Part shown: positions 8,928-17,739 of the stretch, one piece after another
How positions within the stretch are numbered: position 1 is the stretch's first letter
How the letters are laid out: every line of letters begins with the position of its first letter
Assembly (NCBI GenBank): GCA_913060895.1
Contig: CAJXSN010000009.1
Location: 1-64,000, forward strand
Reading direction: 5' to 3'
DNA length: 64,000 bases
Source: an uncultured Sphingomonadaceae bacterium
GTDB taxonomy: Bacteria; Pseudomonadota; Alphaproteobacteria; Sphingomonadales; Sphingomonadaceae
Program-made: the position numbers and the translations under genes
Notes under the pieces: generated by a model
Databases searched by the model: none
Told to the model about the DNA's origin: nothing
What the model saw: only the letters and a program-made list of their open reading frames with translations

Positions 8928-9848
8928 TTACCCGAACAAGATTTTGGACAGGCGACGGCGCGTGGCGACCACCCAGTCATCTTCCAACCCGATGGCCTCG
9001 AAGATTTGCAGCAGCTTCGTACGCGCCGCGCCCTCGTTCCATTCGCGGTCGTTTTCGATCATCGCCAGCAGTGTATCGGCAGCCGTATCGCGATCGCCGG
9101 CAGCATAGGCGGCCTCGGCAAACGCGAATTGGGCATCCATGTCGGCGGGTCGCTCGACGGCGGCAGCACGCAGGGCAGCGAGTTCGCCCTCGTCCACCTG
9201 CGTACCGGCCAGTTCGAGCGCGCTATTTGCCTGCTGGACCAGAGGGTCGGCGGCGAGTTCGGGGTTCAGAGCCTCCAAATGTGCGCGAGCGGCATCAGTC
9301 TGACCGCCAGCCACCAGAGAGCGGATCAGGCCGGCATGGGCAGCAGCGTTATCAGGCGCCATCTCGACGACCTGAGAAAATACGCCAGCAGCACGTTCCG
9401 CATCCCCGTCCGCCAGCACCTGCTCGGCCATAGTCAGGAACTGGTCCAGGTCGGGTTTGGGCGCTTCCCCCTGCGTACCCGTTTCGCCAATCGGGATTTG
9501 CGAGAGAATCTGGTCCAGTGCTTCTTTCAACTGGCTCTCGGTGCGTGCAGGCGTCAGGTCGGCAACCGGCTGGCCTTGAAACATGGCATAGACAGTAGGG
9601 ATCGACTTGATCTGGAACTGGCCGGCAATAAACTGGTCTTCATCCACATTGATCTTTTCAAGGATCACACCCTTATCGGCATATTCGGCGGCGATCTTCT
9701 CCAGCGTCGGGGTCAGCGCTTTGCATGGGCCGCACCATTCGGCCCAGAAATCGACGATTACCAGTTTCGTCATGGACGGCTCGACGACCTGTGTCCGGAA
9801 GCGGTCGACCGCCTTCTGTTCGTCGAGATTAAGACCGGTGCTTGCCAA
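8928..9848 (-). CDS. Thioredoxin-TPR co-chaperone (YbbN/CnoX-like)
   Basis: A 306-residue protein with an N-terminal thioredoxin domain (about residues 10-120, redox motif WCGPC at 38-42) and a C-terminal domain of helical TPR-like repeats to about residue 290. The architecture matches YbbN/CnoX. The E. coli member has SxxC rather than CxxC and hands substrates to DnaK and GroEL; here both cysteines are present, so a reducing role is possible. It is the first gene of a two-gene unit with the Lon-domain protein, which fits protein quality control. Confidence 0.92.
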   Translation of the reverse strand: MASTGLNLDEQKAVDRFRTQVVEPSMTKLVIVDFWAEWCGPCKALTPTLEKIAAEYADKGVILEKINVDEDQFIAGQFQIKSIPTVYAMFQGQPVADLTPARTESQLKEALDQILSQIPIGETGTQGEAPKPDLDQFLTMAEQVLADGDAERAAGVFSQVVEMAPDNAAAHAGLIRSLVAGGQTDAARAHLEALNPELAADPLVQQANSALELAGTQVDEGELAALRAAAVERPADMDAQFAFAEAAYAAGDRDTAADTLLAMIENDREWNEGAARTKLLQIFEAIGLEDDWVVATRRRLSKILFG

Positions 9849-10095
9849 TGTATCGTCCCCTGATGGTGTTTACTGCGTCGCGGAACCGCGAAGTCTCTGG
9901 TTCGCTGACCTATGTGGCGCATTTTGTTTCGATGTGAAGGGGCGTGCTCGACTTTGGCGGGCGCGGGCCTGCCATTGGTCAGCAGAACTACAGGGCAGGC
10001 GCATTTAGGACTTGCCGCTATACACCGCCCCTGCTAACCGCGCGCTTCCCCACCGATACGGACCTGAAGGAACGGCATTGGTGAGCGTCTAGTGA

Positions 10096-10170
10096 GCGGG
10101 CGTAGCTCAGGGGTAGAGCACAACCTTGCCAAGGTTGGGGTCGGGCGTTCGAATCGCCTCGCCCGCTCCA
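10096..10170 (+). tRNA. tRNA-Gly (GCC)
   Basis: A complete 75-base tRNA including encoded CCA. The acceptor stem GCGGGCG pairs with CGCCCGC, and the D-stem is GCUC/GAGC. The anticodon stem CAACC/GGUUG has loop UUGCCAA (anticodon GCC), and the T-loop is UUCGAAU. The gene from the anticodon loop onward is duplicated at 31380-31430, marking it as an integration site; the copy here remains whole. Confidence 0.97.
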
Positions 10171-10176
10171 TTTTTC
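10126..10176 (+). repeat. Left attachment site of the island (attL)
   Basis: 51 bases from TTGCCAAGG to CCATTTTTC, identical to 31380-31430. It covers the tRNA-Gly anticodon loop to the CCA end plus six bases, typical of tyrosine integrases that use a tRNA 3' end as core. The distance between copies gives an element of 21,254 bp. Confidence 0.93.
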
Positions 10177-10221
10177 TTTCGAAAATTGAACCGCTTAAGC
10201 GGATCGCAAGTTGGCGGATCC

Positions 10222-10267
10222 TGCTTCCCCGGTCTGTCGGTTACTCCGGGGAAGCACGGGGGAAGCA
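10222..10267 (+). promoter_or_regulatory. Candidate integrase arm-type sites, left end
   Basis: TGCTTCCCC (10222-10230), CCGGGGAAGCA (10246-10256) and GGGGGAAGCA (10258-10267) lie 46 bases inside the left island end. The same trio in the same order and orientation occurs at the right end (31201-31248). Shared end-proximal repeats are what P4-like integrases use as arm sites. Apart from this, I see nothing in 10177-10558. Confidence 0.55.
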
Positions 10268-10558
10268 CAATTCGGAGTTTCGTGGCGCACTCTGGCGTTT
10301 GCATTGCGGCATTCTGAACCACCCGATTCCAAGGTGCAAGGGTTGGCTTGGCGTATGCCCAGCTTGGAGTGCGGTCGGTGAAAGTATCCAATCTAATTGC
10401 CCACTTCGCTTGTCATTTGAAGCGGCGGAATTGGGGCCGGTGCACGAACCCGCTTCGCGGGAGGGGTGCTGGCGGCGCGGGTGACGCCAGAGCAAGAAGG
10501 TAGCGAGTAGATCGAACAAGGCCGACCATTCCGGCTCCTTCAACCGAGGAGTCGAGAG

Positions 10559-11467
10559 ATGAACGATCTTGTACCTGTTTCGCCCATCAGCCCGCTGCGC
10601 CAGCGGCTGATCGAGGATATGACCATGCGCCGGTTCAGCCCGGAGACGCAGCGCAACTATCTGCGCGATGTCGGGCGGTTCGCGACCTGGCTGGGGCGCT
10701 CGCCCCACACCGCGACCTCCGAGGATATCCGCCGCTTCCAGCTCGAACAGCAGGAAGCCGGCGTTCCGGCGCCGACCATGAACAGCATTGTCGCGGCGCT
10801 GCGGTTCTTCTTCACCCACACCCTCGACCGGCCCGGGCTTGCCCGCAAGCTGGTCCGCACCGCTCATGCTCGCAAGATCCCGGTTGTGCTGACCCAGCCC
10901 GAGGTGAAGCGGCTCCTCGACGCCACGACCTGCCTCAAGCACCAGGCCGCGCTGTCGGTGGCCTACGGTGCGGGGCTGCGGGTCGGCGAGGTCTCGGCGC
11001 TCAAGGTGCGCGATATCGACAGCAAGCGCATGCTGCTCAGGATCGAACGCGGCAAGGGTGGACGCTATCGCAACGCCATGCTGCCCGAAGGTCTGCTTGT
11101 GCTGCTGCGGGAGTGGTGGCGCGCGGGGCGGCAACAGGGTGTGCTTCATGCCGATGGCTGGCTCTTCCCAGGTCAGAACGCGACGGTGCCGATCAGCACC
11201 CGCCAGCTCTACCGGGTCGTCGTTCAAGCGGCAGAGGCAGCCGATATCGCCAAGCGGGTCGGACCGCACACCCTACGGCACAGTTTTGCGACGCATCTGC
11301 TCGAGGACGGCGTCGATATCCGCGTTATCCAGGCACTGCTCGGCCATGCCAAGCTCAACACCACGGCCTTCTACACCAAGGTGGCAACGAAGACGATGCG
11401 GGCAGTTGTCAGCCCGCTCGACCGACTGGCCTTGGCGGCACCGGATAACGAGGTGCCGAGCGGCTGA
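10559..11467 (+). CDS. Tyrosine recombinase of an IS91-type element
   Basis: A 302-residue site-specific recombinase. The N-terminal SAM-like core-binding domain (about residues 10-100) is followed by the catalytic domain with Arg141 (GAGLRVGEV), His237-x-x-Arg240 (HTLRHSF), His263 (LLGHAKL) and nucleophile Tyr272. All catalytic residues are present. It ends six bases before an IS91-type HUH transposase, an arrangement known in many proteobacterial IS91 elements. It differs from the island integrase at 29832, which has a P4-type N-terminus. Its exact job in IS91 movement is not established. Confidence 0.9.
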   Translation: MNDLVPVSPISPLRQRLIEDMTMRRFSPETQRNYLRDVGRFATWLGRSPHTATSEDIRRFQLEQQEAGVPAPTMNSIVAALRFFFTHTLDRPGLARKLVRTAHARKIPVVLTQPEVKRLLDATTCLKHQAALSVAYGAGLRVGEVSALKVRDIDSKRMLLRIERGKGGRYRNAMLPEGLLVLLREWWRAGRQQGVLHADGWLFPGQNATVPISTRQLYRVVVQAAEAADIAKRVGPHTLRHSFATHLLEDGVDIRVIQALLGHAKLNTTAFYTKVATKTMRAVVSPLDRLALAAPDNEVPSG

Positions 11468-11473
11468 GAGCCG

Positions 11474-12667
11474 GTGCGCACCTCGCTCGAGGTTGCCGAC
11501 GTCTTCCGTGCTGCCGGACCTGCTTATCGGGCCGCCCATGCCGGGCACCTGAGCCTGCATCAGCTCAAGGTCATGTCGGCGATCGAGCACTGTCGCACCG
11601 CCGCGCTGGGCGGGCACGTCGAGGCCTGCACCGACTGCGGCCATTGGCGGATCGCCTACAACTCCTGCCGCAACCGCCACTGCCCCAAGTGCCAGGGCGC
11701 CGCCGCGCGGACCTGGCTCGCCGCGCGCGAGGCCGACCTGCTGCCGGTCGGCTATTTCCACCTCGTGTTCACGCTGCCCGCCGAGATCGCCGCCATCGCG
11801 TTCCACAACAAGGCTCTGCTCTACGACCTGCTGTTCAAGACCGCCTCGCAGACCATGCTGACCATCGCTGCCGATCCCAAGCATCTGGGTGCGCGCATCG
11901 GCATCACCGCCGTGCTCCACACCTGGGGCTCGGCCATGACCCATCATCCGCACATCCACATGATCGTGCCGGGCGGCGGTATCGCGCTGGACGGGGACCG
12001 ATGGATATCGTCCCGCCCGGCCTTCCTCCTGCCGGTGCGCGTGCTGGGTGCACTCTTCCGCCGTCTGTTCCTGACCCGGCTGCTGGCGCTTCACGATGCC
12101 GGCAAGCTCGCCTTCTTCGGTAAGCTGGCGGAGTTGGCCGACCGCCGTGCGTTGCTGCGCCATCTGTCACCGGTGAGGAAGAAGCGCTGGGTGGTATATG
12201 CCAAGCCGCCGTTCGCCGGGCCCGAGGCCGTGCTCGCCTATCTCTCGCGCTACACCCACCGGGTCGCGATCTCGAACAGTCGGCTCATCTCCTTCGACGA
12301 GGATGGCGTAACGTTCCGCTACAAGGATTATCGTCGCTCTGCCCCAGACCGGCAGCAGATCATGACGCTCGGCGCCGACGAGTTCATCCGCCGCTTCCTG
12401 CTGCACTGCCTGCCTCGTGGCTTCCACCGCATCCGCCACTATGGCCTCCTCGCCGGAAGCACTCGCAAGGCCCGTCTCGAACGCGCCCGCCAGCTGCTCG
12501 CGGTCGCACCGCCTGCCGTCGATGAGGCGCCCGTCGAACCGCCCGATCCCCACCCGCCATGCCCTTGCTGCGGCGGGCACATGGTCATCATCGAGACCTT
12601 CCAGCGCTGCCATCCGCCACGCGGTCCGCCGAGCGCAGCCGCTCCATCCGGGCAACCTGCGCCGTGA
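11474..12667 (+). CDS. IS91 family transposase
   Basis: A 397-residue rolling-circle (HUH, Y-transposase) enzyme. The N-terminal zinc region has Cys52, Cys55, Cys65, Cys70 and Cys73 (CTDCGH, CRNRHCPKC). The metal-binding HUH motif is HHPHIHMI at residues 157-164, followed by the Y2_Tnp core with YLSRYTHRVAISNSRL and KDYR. A C-terminal CPCCGG repeats the zinc-ribbon theme. It starts with GTG six bases after the recombinase. The protein seems full length, but the element's ends (oriIS/terIS) could not be located by eye. It lies on the edge of the cobalamin genes, and IS91-type transposition can carry flanking DNA. Confidence 0.93.
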   Translation: MRTSLEVADVFRAAGPAYRAAHAGHLSLHQLKVMSAIEHCRTAALGGHVEACTDCGHWRIAYNSCRNRHCPKCQGAAARTWLAAREADLLPVGYFHLVFTLPAEIAAIAFHNKALLYDLLFKTASQTMLTIAADPKHLGARIGITAVLHTWGSAMTHHPHIHMIVPGGGIALDGDRWISSRPAFLLPVRVLGALFRRLFLTRLLALHDAGKLAFFGKLAELADRRALLRHLSPVRKKRWVVYAKPPFAGPEAVLAYLSRYTHRVAISNSRLISFDEDGVTFRYKDYRRSAPDRQQIMTLGADEFIRRFLLHCLPRGFHRIRHYGLLAGSTRKARLERARQLLAVAPPAVDEAPVEPPDPHPPCPCCGGHMVIIETFQRCHPPRGPPSAAAPSGQPAP

Positions 12668-13079
12668 CCCGGCTCGGCATGACACTGTTCCACCCCGCCG
12701 CAGCCACGCTTCCGGCGGCGATGACGTCCGCATATTACCCGCCCAAAAGCAGTAGTCGCATCACCAAAATCGGACGAACCGGCGTCCTACGGCTGCTTTG
12801 TCATCGCAAAATCGGACCGGCTGCTATCGGACCCTTCCGCTTATCGGCACCGTCAGCAGCCGTCGGGATCAGCGCAAAGTCGAAATCCCCATAGCGCACC
12901 GCGTGCGGCCCGCGGGTTCGGGCACCGTCGACTTTCCGACGCCTCGCGGCGTCCGAAACTCTAAACGAAAGCGGAAAGTCTCATATTTGAGGTTGCAAGG
13001 CCAAAGCGGACATTTCGTTGTGGAGATGTCAGCTTGGCATGCATGCGATTTAATCAGTCCAGCTATCCCATAAGCACAA
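12668..13079. other. Non-coding tail of the IS91 region
   Basis: I find no gene here. The stretch includes a GC-rich palindrome around 12940-12955 (GACGCCTCGCGGCGTC) and presumably the right end of the IS91 element, which cannot be fixed without a reference copy. Confidence 0.4.
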
Positions 13080-13577
13080 TCAAGCCGCATCTTGCTTTCG
13101 CCAGCCATCGATCATTCGATTTTTCTTCAGCAAATCGGCGACCCAGTGCGCAGAATACGTTGGAACGGTCACCCGTCGCCCTGTCGTAAAGGTCAGCGTC
13201 CCTGACGTTTTCAAGCGGCCATCCTTCGTCCAGCGTAGACGTTCTTGGTTGGAAATCTCCAGCGCCATGCAGATCTCTTTCGGTGTCAGCGCACGAGTGG
13301 CGATTGCGTCGAGAATGTCAGCGCTTTCTTCCAGATGCCTTGCGATGCCGTCCTTGCCCTCAGCATTGTCGGAGGAAATCATTATAGTGTTCTCGCCCCA
13401 ACGGACACGCTCTTGCCGGCTCAGATGCTTTCGTAGCGCTGAGCGTGCCTCTTTCCGGCGCAACCTGAGACTCGGAATACGCGCCAGCAACGCCTCCAAA
13501 TCTAACGTGGCGGTATGATTGCGCTCACACCAGACGATAGCCGAAAGAAGCCTTTCGCGGCTCATGAGATGCTTCAT
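13080..13577 (-). CDS. Hypothetical protein
   Basis: A 165-residue protein. I start it at 13577 (protein MKHLMSRERL) because GGGGGACT precedes that ATG; an in-frame ATG at 13673 would add 32 residues and run into the next gene's region. It is basic and helical, with RIPSLRLRRKEARSALRKHLSRQERVRW in the first half. A possible winged-helix-like part follows (TPKEICMALEISNQERLRWTKDGRLKTSGTL), suggesting DNA binding. I do not recognise the family. It is divergent from the DUF1289-cobU pair. Confidence 0.6.
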   Translation of the reverse strand: MKHLMSRERLLSAIVWCERNHTATLDLEALLARIPSLRLRRKEARSALRKHLSRQERVRWGENTIMISSDNAEGKDGIARHLEESADILDAIATRALTPKEICMALEISNQERLRWTKDGRLKTSGTLTFTTGRRVTVPTYSAHWVADLLKKNRMIDGWRKQDAA

Positions 13578-13643
13578 CGTCCAGTCCCCCAAGACCTGCG
13601 CGTTCCTTTGCCAGCTAGGCCAACCATGGTTAGAACCGGCCTC

Positions 13644-13835
13644 ATGCCAACTATTAGCCCTGATGGCACGCAATCGCCGTGCCGGAGTATTTGTAAGCTG
13701 TCGGCAGATGATGAGGTCTGCATGGGCTGTGGCCGGACGCTGGATGAGATCGCGCGTTGGTCCGGTATGGCGTGCGACGAGAAACGTTCCGTAAACCGGG
13801 CGGCAGCGCGGCGACTAGACGAGGGCTTCACCTGA
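13644..13835 (+). CDS. DUF1289 protein
   Basis: A 63-residue cysteine-containing protein of the DUF1289 family: SPCRSICKLSADDEVCMGCGRTLDEIARW, with four cysteines in a C-x3-C...C-x2-C pattern that could bind metal or an Fe-S cluster. An upstream in-frame ATG at 13626 is also possible. Its TGA overlaps the cobU ATG, so the two are translationally coupled. DUF1289 proteins are small and of unknown function; the coupling suggests a link with cobalamin assembly here, but that is inference. Confidence 0.8.
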   Translation: MPTISPDGTQSPCRSICKLSADDEVCMGCGRTLDEIARWSGMACDEKRSVNRAAARRLDEGFT

Positions 13836-14341
13836 TGGCTTCCGTTCACCTCGTCCTCGGGGGCGCTCGTTCGGGCAAAAGCCGGCACGCTCTTGCGGCA
13901 GGCAGTCGATTGCAGGGACCGCACATATTCATCGCCACCGCTCAGGCTTATGATTCCGAAATGACAGAGCGAATTCAAAAGCATCGCGAAGAGCGTGACG
14001 AGCATTGGCGGACGGTCGAGTCACCAATCGAACTTGCGCATACGATCGCTTCGCTAAATGAGGGAACGATACTTATCGACTGCTGCACTTTGTGGCTGTC
14101 GAACGTGATGCTAGCGGAGCGGGACATCTCCAGCGAAACCGCTGCTCTGATCGACAGCATCACATGCGCAACAGCGGATATCGTGCTTGTCAGTAACGAG
14201 GTCGGGTCGGGGATCGTCCCCGAGACAAAGCTCGGCCGAGACTTCCGCGATGAGCAGGGAAGACTGAACCAGCGGCTCGCCGAAATCGCCGACACGGTCG
14301 AGCTTGTGGTCGCCGGGATACCGTTGCGGCTCAAGGGTTGA
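13835..14341 (+). CDS. cobU: Adenosylcobinamide kinase / adenosylcobinamide-phosphate guanylyltransferase
   Basis: CobU (CobP) phosphorylates adenosylcobinamide and then transfers GMP to give adenosylcobinamide-GDP, the activated corrinoid for nucleotide-loop assembly. The 168-residue length is normal. The P-loop GGARSGKS is at residues 9-16. The family sequences IFIATAQAYDSEM, the HREER region, CCTLWLSN and SNEVGSGIVP all match. It starts inside the stop codon of DUF1289. Its 3' end overlaps the convergent decarboxylase gene by 11 bases. Confidence 0.95.
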   Translation: MASVHLVLGGARSGKSRHALAAGSRLQGPHIFIATAQAYDSEMTERIQKHREERDEHWRTVESPIELAHTIASLNEGTILIDCCTLWLSNVMLAERDISSETAALIDSITCATADIVLVSNEVGSGIVPETKLGRDFRDEQGRLNQRLAEIADTVELVVAGIPLRLKG

Positions 14342-15332
14342 GGGCTTCCGCAAGTCGATCAAACTGCGCAGTATCGGCCGGAAGCCCTATGCGCAGGTGA
14401 TGATCGTCCCCCGCAAATCGCCGAACGGCGATGCCATGGCGGGCCAGCTTTCGCCATAGAGCAGGTGCATCGGATGCCTGGACGAACCGGAAAAGATCGG
14501 TTCCGCCGCGATCATTCAGGCCCGCCGACGCGATCAATGTCCGCAGCTCGTGCATCCGCAGCGCCAAATGTTTGCGGGTTGCCGCCTGCCATTCAACATT
14601 TGCATAGGCTGATTTGCCGATAGCCAAGGCCGGTCCGGAAACATCCCAGCCGCCGAGCCTTTCCCCAATTTCGCGCAGAACATCGGGTGGAGCTAGCACC
14701 GCACCCAGCCGGAGCCCTGCCAGGCCGTAGAATTTGCCGAAGGATCGCAGCACCATCAGCGCCCGCCTCCCGGCAAACGGAGCGACGCTTTTCGATGGAT
14801 CGAGATCGGCATAGGCCTCGTCCACGATCAGCCAGCCGCCGCGCTTCGCGAGTCGGGCCCGCGCGTGTTCGATCCGCTCGACAGGCCAGCAATGCCCATC
14901 GGGATTATTGGGATTCACGAGCACCACGACATCGGCCTTTTCGACCAGCTCCAGCGGATCCAGCCTTTTTACGACGCTTGCGCCGTCAGATCGCCAGCTT
15001 TGCGCGTGATCGGCATAGCTTGGAGCGCGAACCGCCACCGTTTTCGCCCGCAGGATCGACGGCAGTTGGCGGATGGCGACCTCGGTTCCCGCAACCGCGC
15101 GGCAGTAGGCAGGATCGCATCCGAACGCACCAGCCATGGCGCTCTCGCAGCTCGCGCGGGCTATCTCGCCCGGCAGCCGTGTCCATGCATCGGTCGGCAT
15201 CTGGGGCAACGGATAGGCAGCCGGATTGATACCGGTGGACAGGTCGATCCATGGCAGGGGCGCATCGGGAAATGCCCGCGCCATCGCATCGATCCGCCCA
15301 CCATGGCCGGAAACGAGATCGGGATCGCTCAT
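14331..15332 (-). CDS. cobC: Threonine-phosphate decarboxylase (P. denitrificans CobC type)
   Basis: A 333-residue PLP enzyme of the class I/II aminotransferase fold. It makes (R)-1-amino-2-propanol phosphate, the linker between corrin ring and nucleotide loop. Visible motifs are STGINP at 32-37, NPNNPDG at 140-146, DEAYAD at 171-176 and SFGKFYGLAGLRLG with PLP-lysine Lys200. The ATG at 15332 overlaps the cobD TGA, so this is the last gene of the riboswitch operon. The symbol follows Pseudomonas denitrificans usage; the Salmonella name for this activity is CobD. Confidence 0.93.
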   Translation of the reverse strand: MSDPDLVSGHGGRIDAMARAFPDAPLPWIDLSTGINPAAYPLPQMPTDAWTRLPGEIARASCESAMAGAFGCDPAYCRAVAGTEVAIRQLPSILRAKTVAVRAPSYADHAQSWRSDGASVVKRLDPLELVEKADVVVLVNPNNPDGHCWPVERIEHARARLAKRGGWLIVDEAYADLDPSKSVAPFAGRRALMVLRSFGKFYGLAGLRLGAVLAPPDVLREIGERLGGWDVSGPALAIGKSAYANVEWQAATRKHLALRMHELRTLIASAGLNDRGGTDLFRFVQASDAPALWRKLARHGIAVRRFAGDDHHLRIGLPADTAQFDRLAEALNP

Positions 15333-16273
15333 AGCAAGTGAGCCCATCCAAGCGCAGCTAAAAGCAGAGCGGCGGCAACGACGACCCGCTGATAAAGAGC
15401 CAGCGCACGGCGAATATCGGCCGCGTCCGGGTCGCCTGCTTCGGCGTTGAGCCATGGCTCTTCGCTCGTCGCCGCGCCATAGGCTCGTGGGCCAGAAAGC
15501 CTGATGCCAAGGGCCCCTGCCATCGCCGACTCCGGCCATCCTGCATTGGGAGAACGGTGCTTGCGGGCGTCGCGAGACATCACCTTTATGGCCCGACCCG
15601 AACCAGCACAGAATGTGAATAGGGTCCCCGTCAAACGTGCGGGGATAAGGTTGGCGAGGTCATCCAGCCTGGCGGCGACCTTGCCAAAAGCTTCATATCG
15701 CGCATTGCGATGGCCGATCATCGAATCGAGCGTGTTGATCGCCTTGTAGGCAAACAGGCCCGGCAATCCCAAAAGCGCCCCCCAGAACAAGGGCGCGGTG
15801 ACGCCATCGGAGGTGTTCTCTGCAAGGCTCTCGATAGCAGCTCGAGCGATGGCGGCCTCGTCAAGCTCAGCAGTCTCGCGACCAACGATGCGGCTGAGCG
15901 TGCACCGTGCCGCATCGATCCCCGCGCCCTCGAAGGCGCTGGCCACGTCCGCGACGTGATCGTGCAGCGAACGTGCGGCAATCAGGCTGGAGGCAAGAAG
16001 AGCCATCAGCACGAAACCTACCCACCCATCAGCCAGGACCAGCTGGATCGCCAGTCCAAGCAGGGCTGCAAGCGCCACCAGAAACAGTATTACGAGACCG
16101 CCCATCGCGACCCGCGCGGACCTGCTCCATGCTTCTCGATTGCCCAGACACTCCGCCCGCTCGACCAGCCAGCCGAACCAGCGCACCGGATGCCCGATCC
16201 GTCTGTCCAGCGCGTCCGGCCAGCCGAGCAGGGCTTCTACCGCCAGCCCTGCGAGCATGATCCAAGCGGCCAT
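15329..16273 (-). CDS. cobD: Adenosylcobinamide-phosphate synthase (CbiB/CobD)
   Basis: A 314-residue integral membrane enzyme that joins adenosylcobyric acid to aminopropanol (phosphate). It has several hydrophobic helices and the CbiB signatures HPVRWFGWLVERAE, AIESLAENTSDGVTAPLFW, GLPGLFAYKAINTLDSMIGHRN and DDLANLIPARLTG. The start at 16273 is chosen because its ATG overlaps the cobQ stop; upstream in-frame codons lie within cobQ. Together with the decarboxylase downstream it supplies and attaches the linker. Confidence 0.95.
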   Translation of the reverse strand: MAAWIMLAGLAVEALLGWPDALDRRIGHPVRWFGWLVERAECLGNREAWSRSARVAMGGLVILFLVALAALLGLAIQLVLADGWVGFVLMALLASSLIAARSLHDHVADVASAFEGAGIDAARCTLSRIVGRETAELDEAAIARAAIESLAENTSDGVTAPLFWGALLGLPGLFAYKAINTLDSMIGHRNARYEAFGKVAARLDDLANLIPARLTGTLFTFCAGSGRAIKVMSRDARKHRSPNAGWPESAMAGALGIRLSGPRAYGAATSEEPWLNAEAGDPDAADIRRALALYQRVVVAAALLLAALGWAHLL

Positions 16274-17733
16274 CACCGCGCCAGCGCCAACAGAGCATCC
16301 ACGTCGAGGGCCGCCCCAAGCCCGTCGGCAAGCTCGTCCAGCGCACTTTCGACACTGTCTTCGTAGTCGAGCGTGCTGCTCCGACCGCTGCACAATCGCT
16401 CGAGCCAGCGAGAACGAAACGCATCGCTCGCGAACACGCCGTGGAGATAAGTGCCGATCAGGCGGCCACCTCCCGCGATCGCGCCATCGCAGCTGCCATC
16501 CTCGAGCTCGCAGAATGGTCTACTCAGCGCAGGGCCAAGCGAACGACCGGTGTGGATCTCGTATCCTGTCACGTGGTCGCCATGGGCGATCGTGGTTCCG
16601 CTCATGGGGCGAACCACTTTCTCGAGGGTCATCATCGTCGTCATATCGAATAGGCCAAGACCGTCCGCCGATCCTGCCAATCCATCTGCCGCGTCGGCGT
16701 CTTCGATCCGCTTGCCCAGCATCTGAAACCCGCCGCACAAGCCGACAATGTGCGCTCCCGTGCGCCAGGCGGCGACGATGTCATGGTGCCACCCTTGGTT
16801 CCGCAGCATCGCGAGGTCGGCCAAGGTAGACTTGGTGCCCGCGAGAATAATCGCATCCGCCTCTCGCGGAATTGGCTGGCCGGGGGGAATGAAACGGACT
16901 TCCACATCCGGCTCGGCGCGCAGCGGATCGAGATCGTCGAAGTTGCTGATCCGCGACAGCATCGGCACGGCAATAAGAATGGCACCGCTTTTCAGTCTGG
17001 CTTGGTGCAGCACGACAGCGTCTTCTGCGGGCAGCCGCGCGGCACATTGCAGCCATGGCACGATGCCGAAGCAGCGCCAGCCGCTACGGTCTTCGATGAA
17101 GCGCACGCCATCTGTAAAAAGGGTCTGATCACCCCGAAAGCGATTGATGACGAAGCCTGCGATCATCTCGGCATCATCTGCCTCGATGACGGTTCGGGTG
17201 CCCACAAGCGATGCGATGACCCCGCCACGATCGATATCGCCGACCAGCACTACGGGAACGTCGGCAGCGCGCGCGAAGCCCATATTGGCGATGTCGCCCT
17301 TGCGCAGGTTCACCTCGGCCGGGCTCCCCGCGCCCTCGATTATGACGAGGTCGTGCGCCGATTTCAGGCGGTCGAATGCCTCGATCACCGAGGGAAGCAG
17401 GCTTCCCCGATTGGCCATATAGGCCGCCGCTTCCTCGCTGCGCAGGGCTTTCCCATTAAGCACGACTTGCGCACGCCGATCGCCTTCAGGCTTGAGGAGC
17501 ACGGGATTCATATCAGTCGATGGATCGAGGCCTGCTGCTCTTGCCTGCAAGGCCTGCGCCCGACCGATCTCGCCGCCACCGGGGCAGGCTGCGGCATTGT
17601 TCGACATATTCTGCGGCTTGAACGGAGCGACCCCGATCCCCCGGCGCGCTGCGATCCGGCATAGCCCGGCAACCAGCAGCGACTTGCCGACATCCGATCC
17701 GGTGCCCTGAAGCATGATCGCGCGCCCGGTCAT
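16273..17733 (-). CDS. cobQ: Adenosylcobyric acid synthase (glutamine-hydrolysing)
   Basis: CobQ amidates four side chains of adenosylcobyrinic acid a,c-diamide using glutamine and ATP. It has 486 residues. The N-terminal dethiobiotin-synthetase-like ATPase has LQGTGSDVGKS (residues 8-18) and NPVLLKPEGD. The C-terminal class I amidotransferase domain has GLCGGFQMLG with the nucleophile Cys near residue 333, and a His in LIGTYLHGVF. No cobA/I/G/J-type ring gene or cobB is in the window, so its substrate would have to come from genes elsewhere or from imported intermediates. It is seven bases after btuD in the operon. Confidence 0.97.
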   Translation of the reverse strand: MTGRAIMLQGTGSDVGKSLLVAGLCRIAARRGIGVAPFKPQNMSNNAAACPGGGEIGRAQALQARAAGLDPSTDMNPVLLKPEGDRRAQVVLNGKALRSEEAAAYMANRGSLLPSVIEAFDRLKSAHDLVIIEGAGSPAEVNLRKGDIANMGFARAADVPVVLVGDIDRGGVIASLVGTRTVIEADDAEMIAGFVINRFRGDQTLFTDGVRFIEDRSGWRCFGIVPWLQCAARLPAEDAVVLHQARLKSGAILIAVPMLSRISNFDDLDPLRAEPDVEVRFIPPGQPIPREADAIILAGTKSTLADLAMLRNQGWHHDIVAAWRTGAHIVGLCGGFQMLGKRIEDADAADGLAGSADGLGLFDMTTMMTLEKVVRPMSGTTIAHGDHVTGYEIHTGRSLGPALSRPFCELEDGSCDGAIAGGGRLIGTYLHGVFASDAFRSRWLERLCSGRSSTLDYEDSVESALDELADGLGAALDVDALLALAR

Positions 17734-17739
17734 GCTACG

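Noticed and set aside
8703-9863. A 386-codon plus-strand frame opposite the thioredoxin-TPR and Lon-domain genes
   Set aside because: Antisense of two clear genes; its composition (Arg, His and Gln-rich) is that of a shadow frame.
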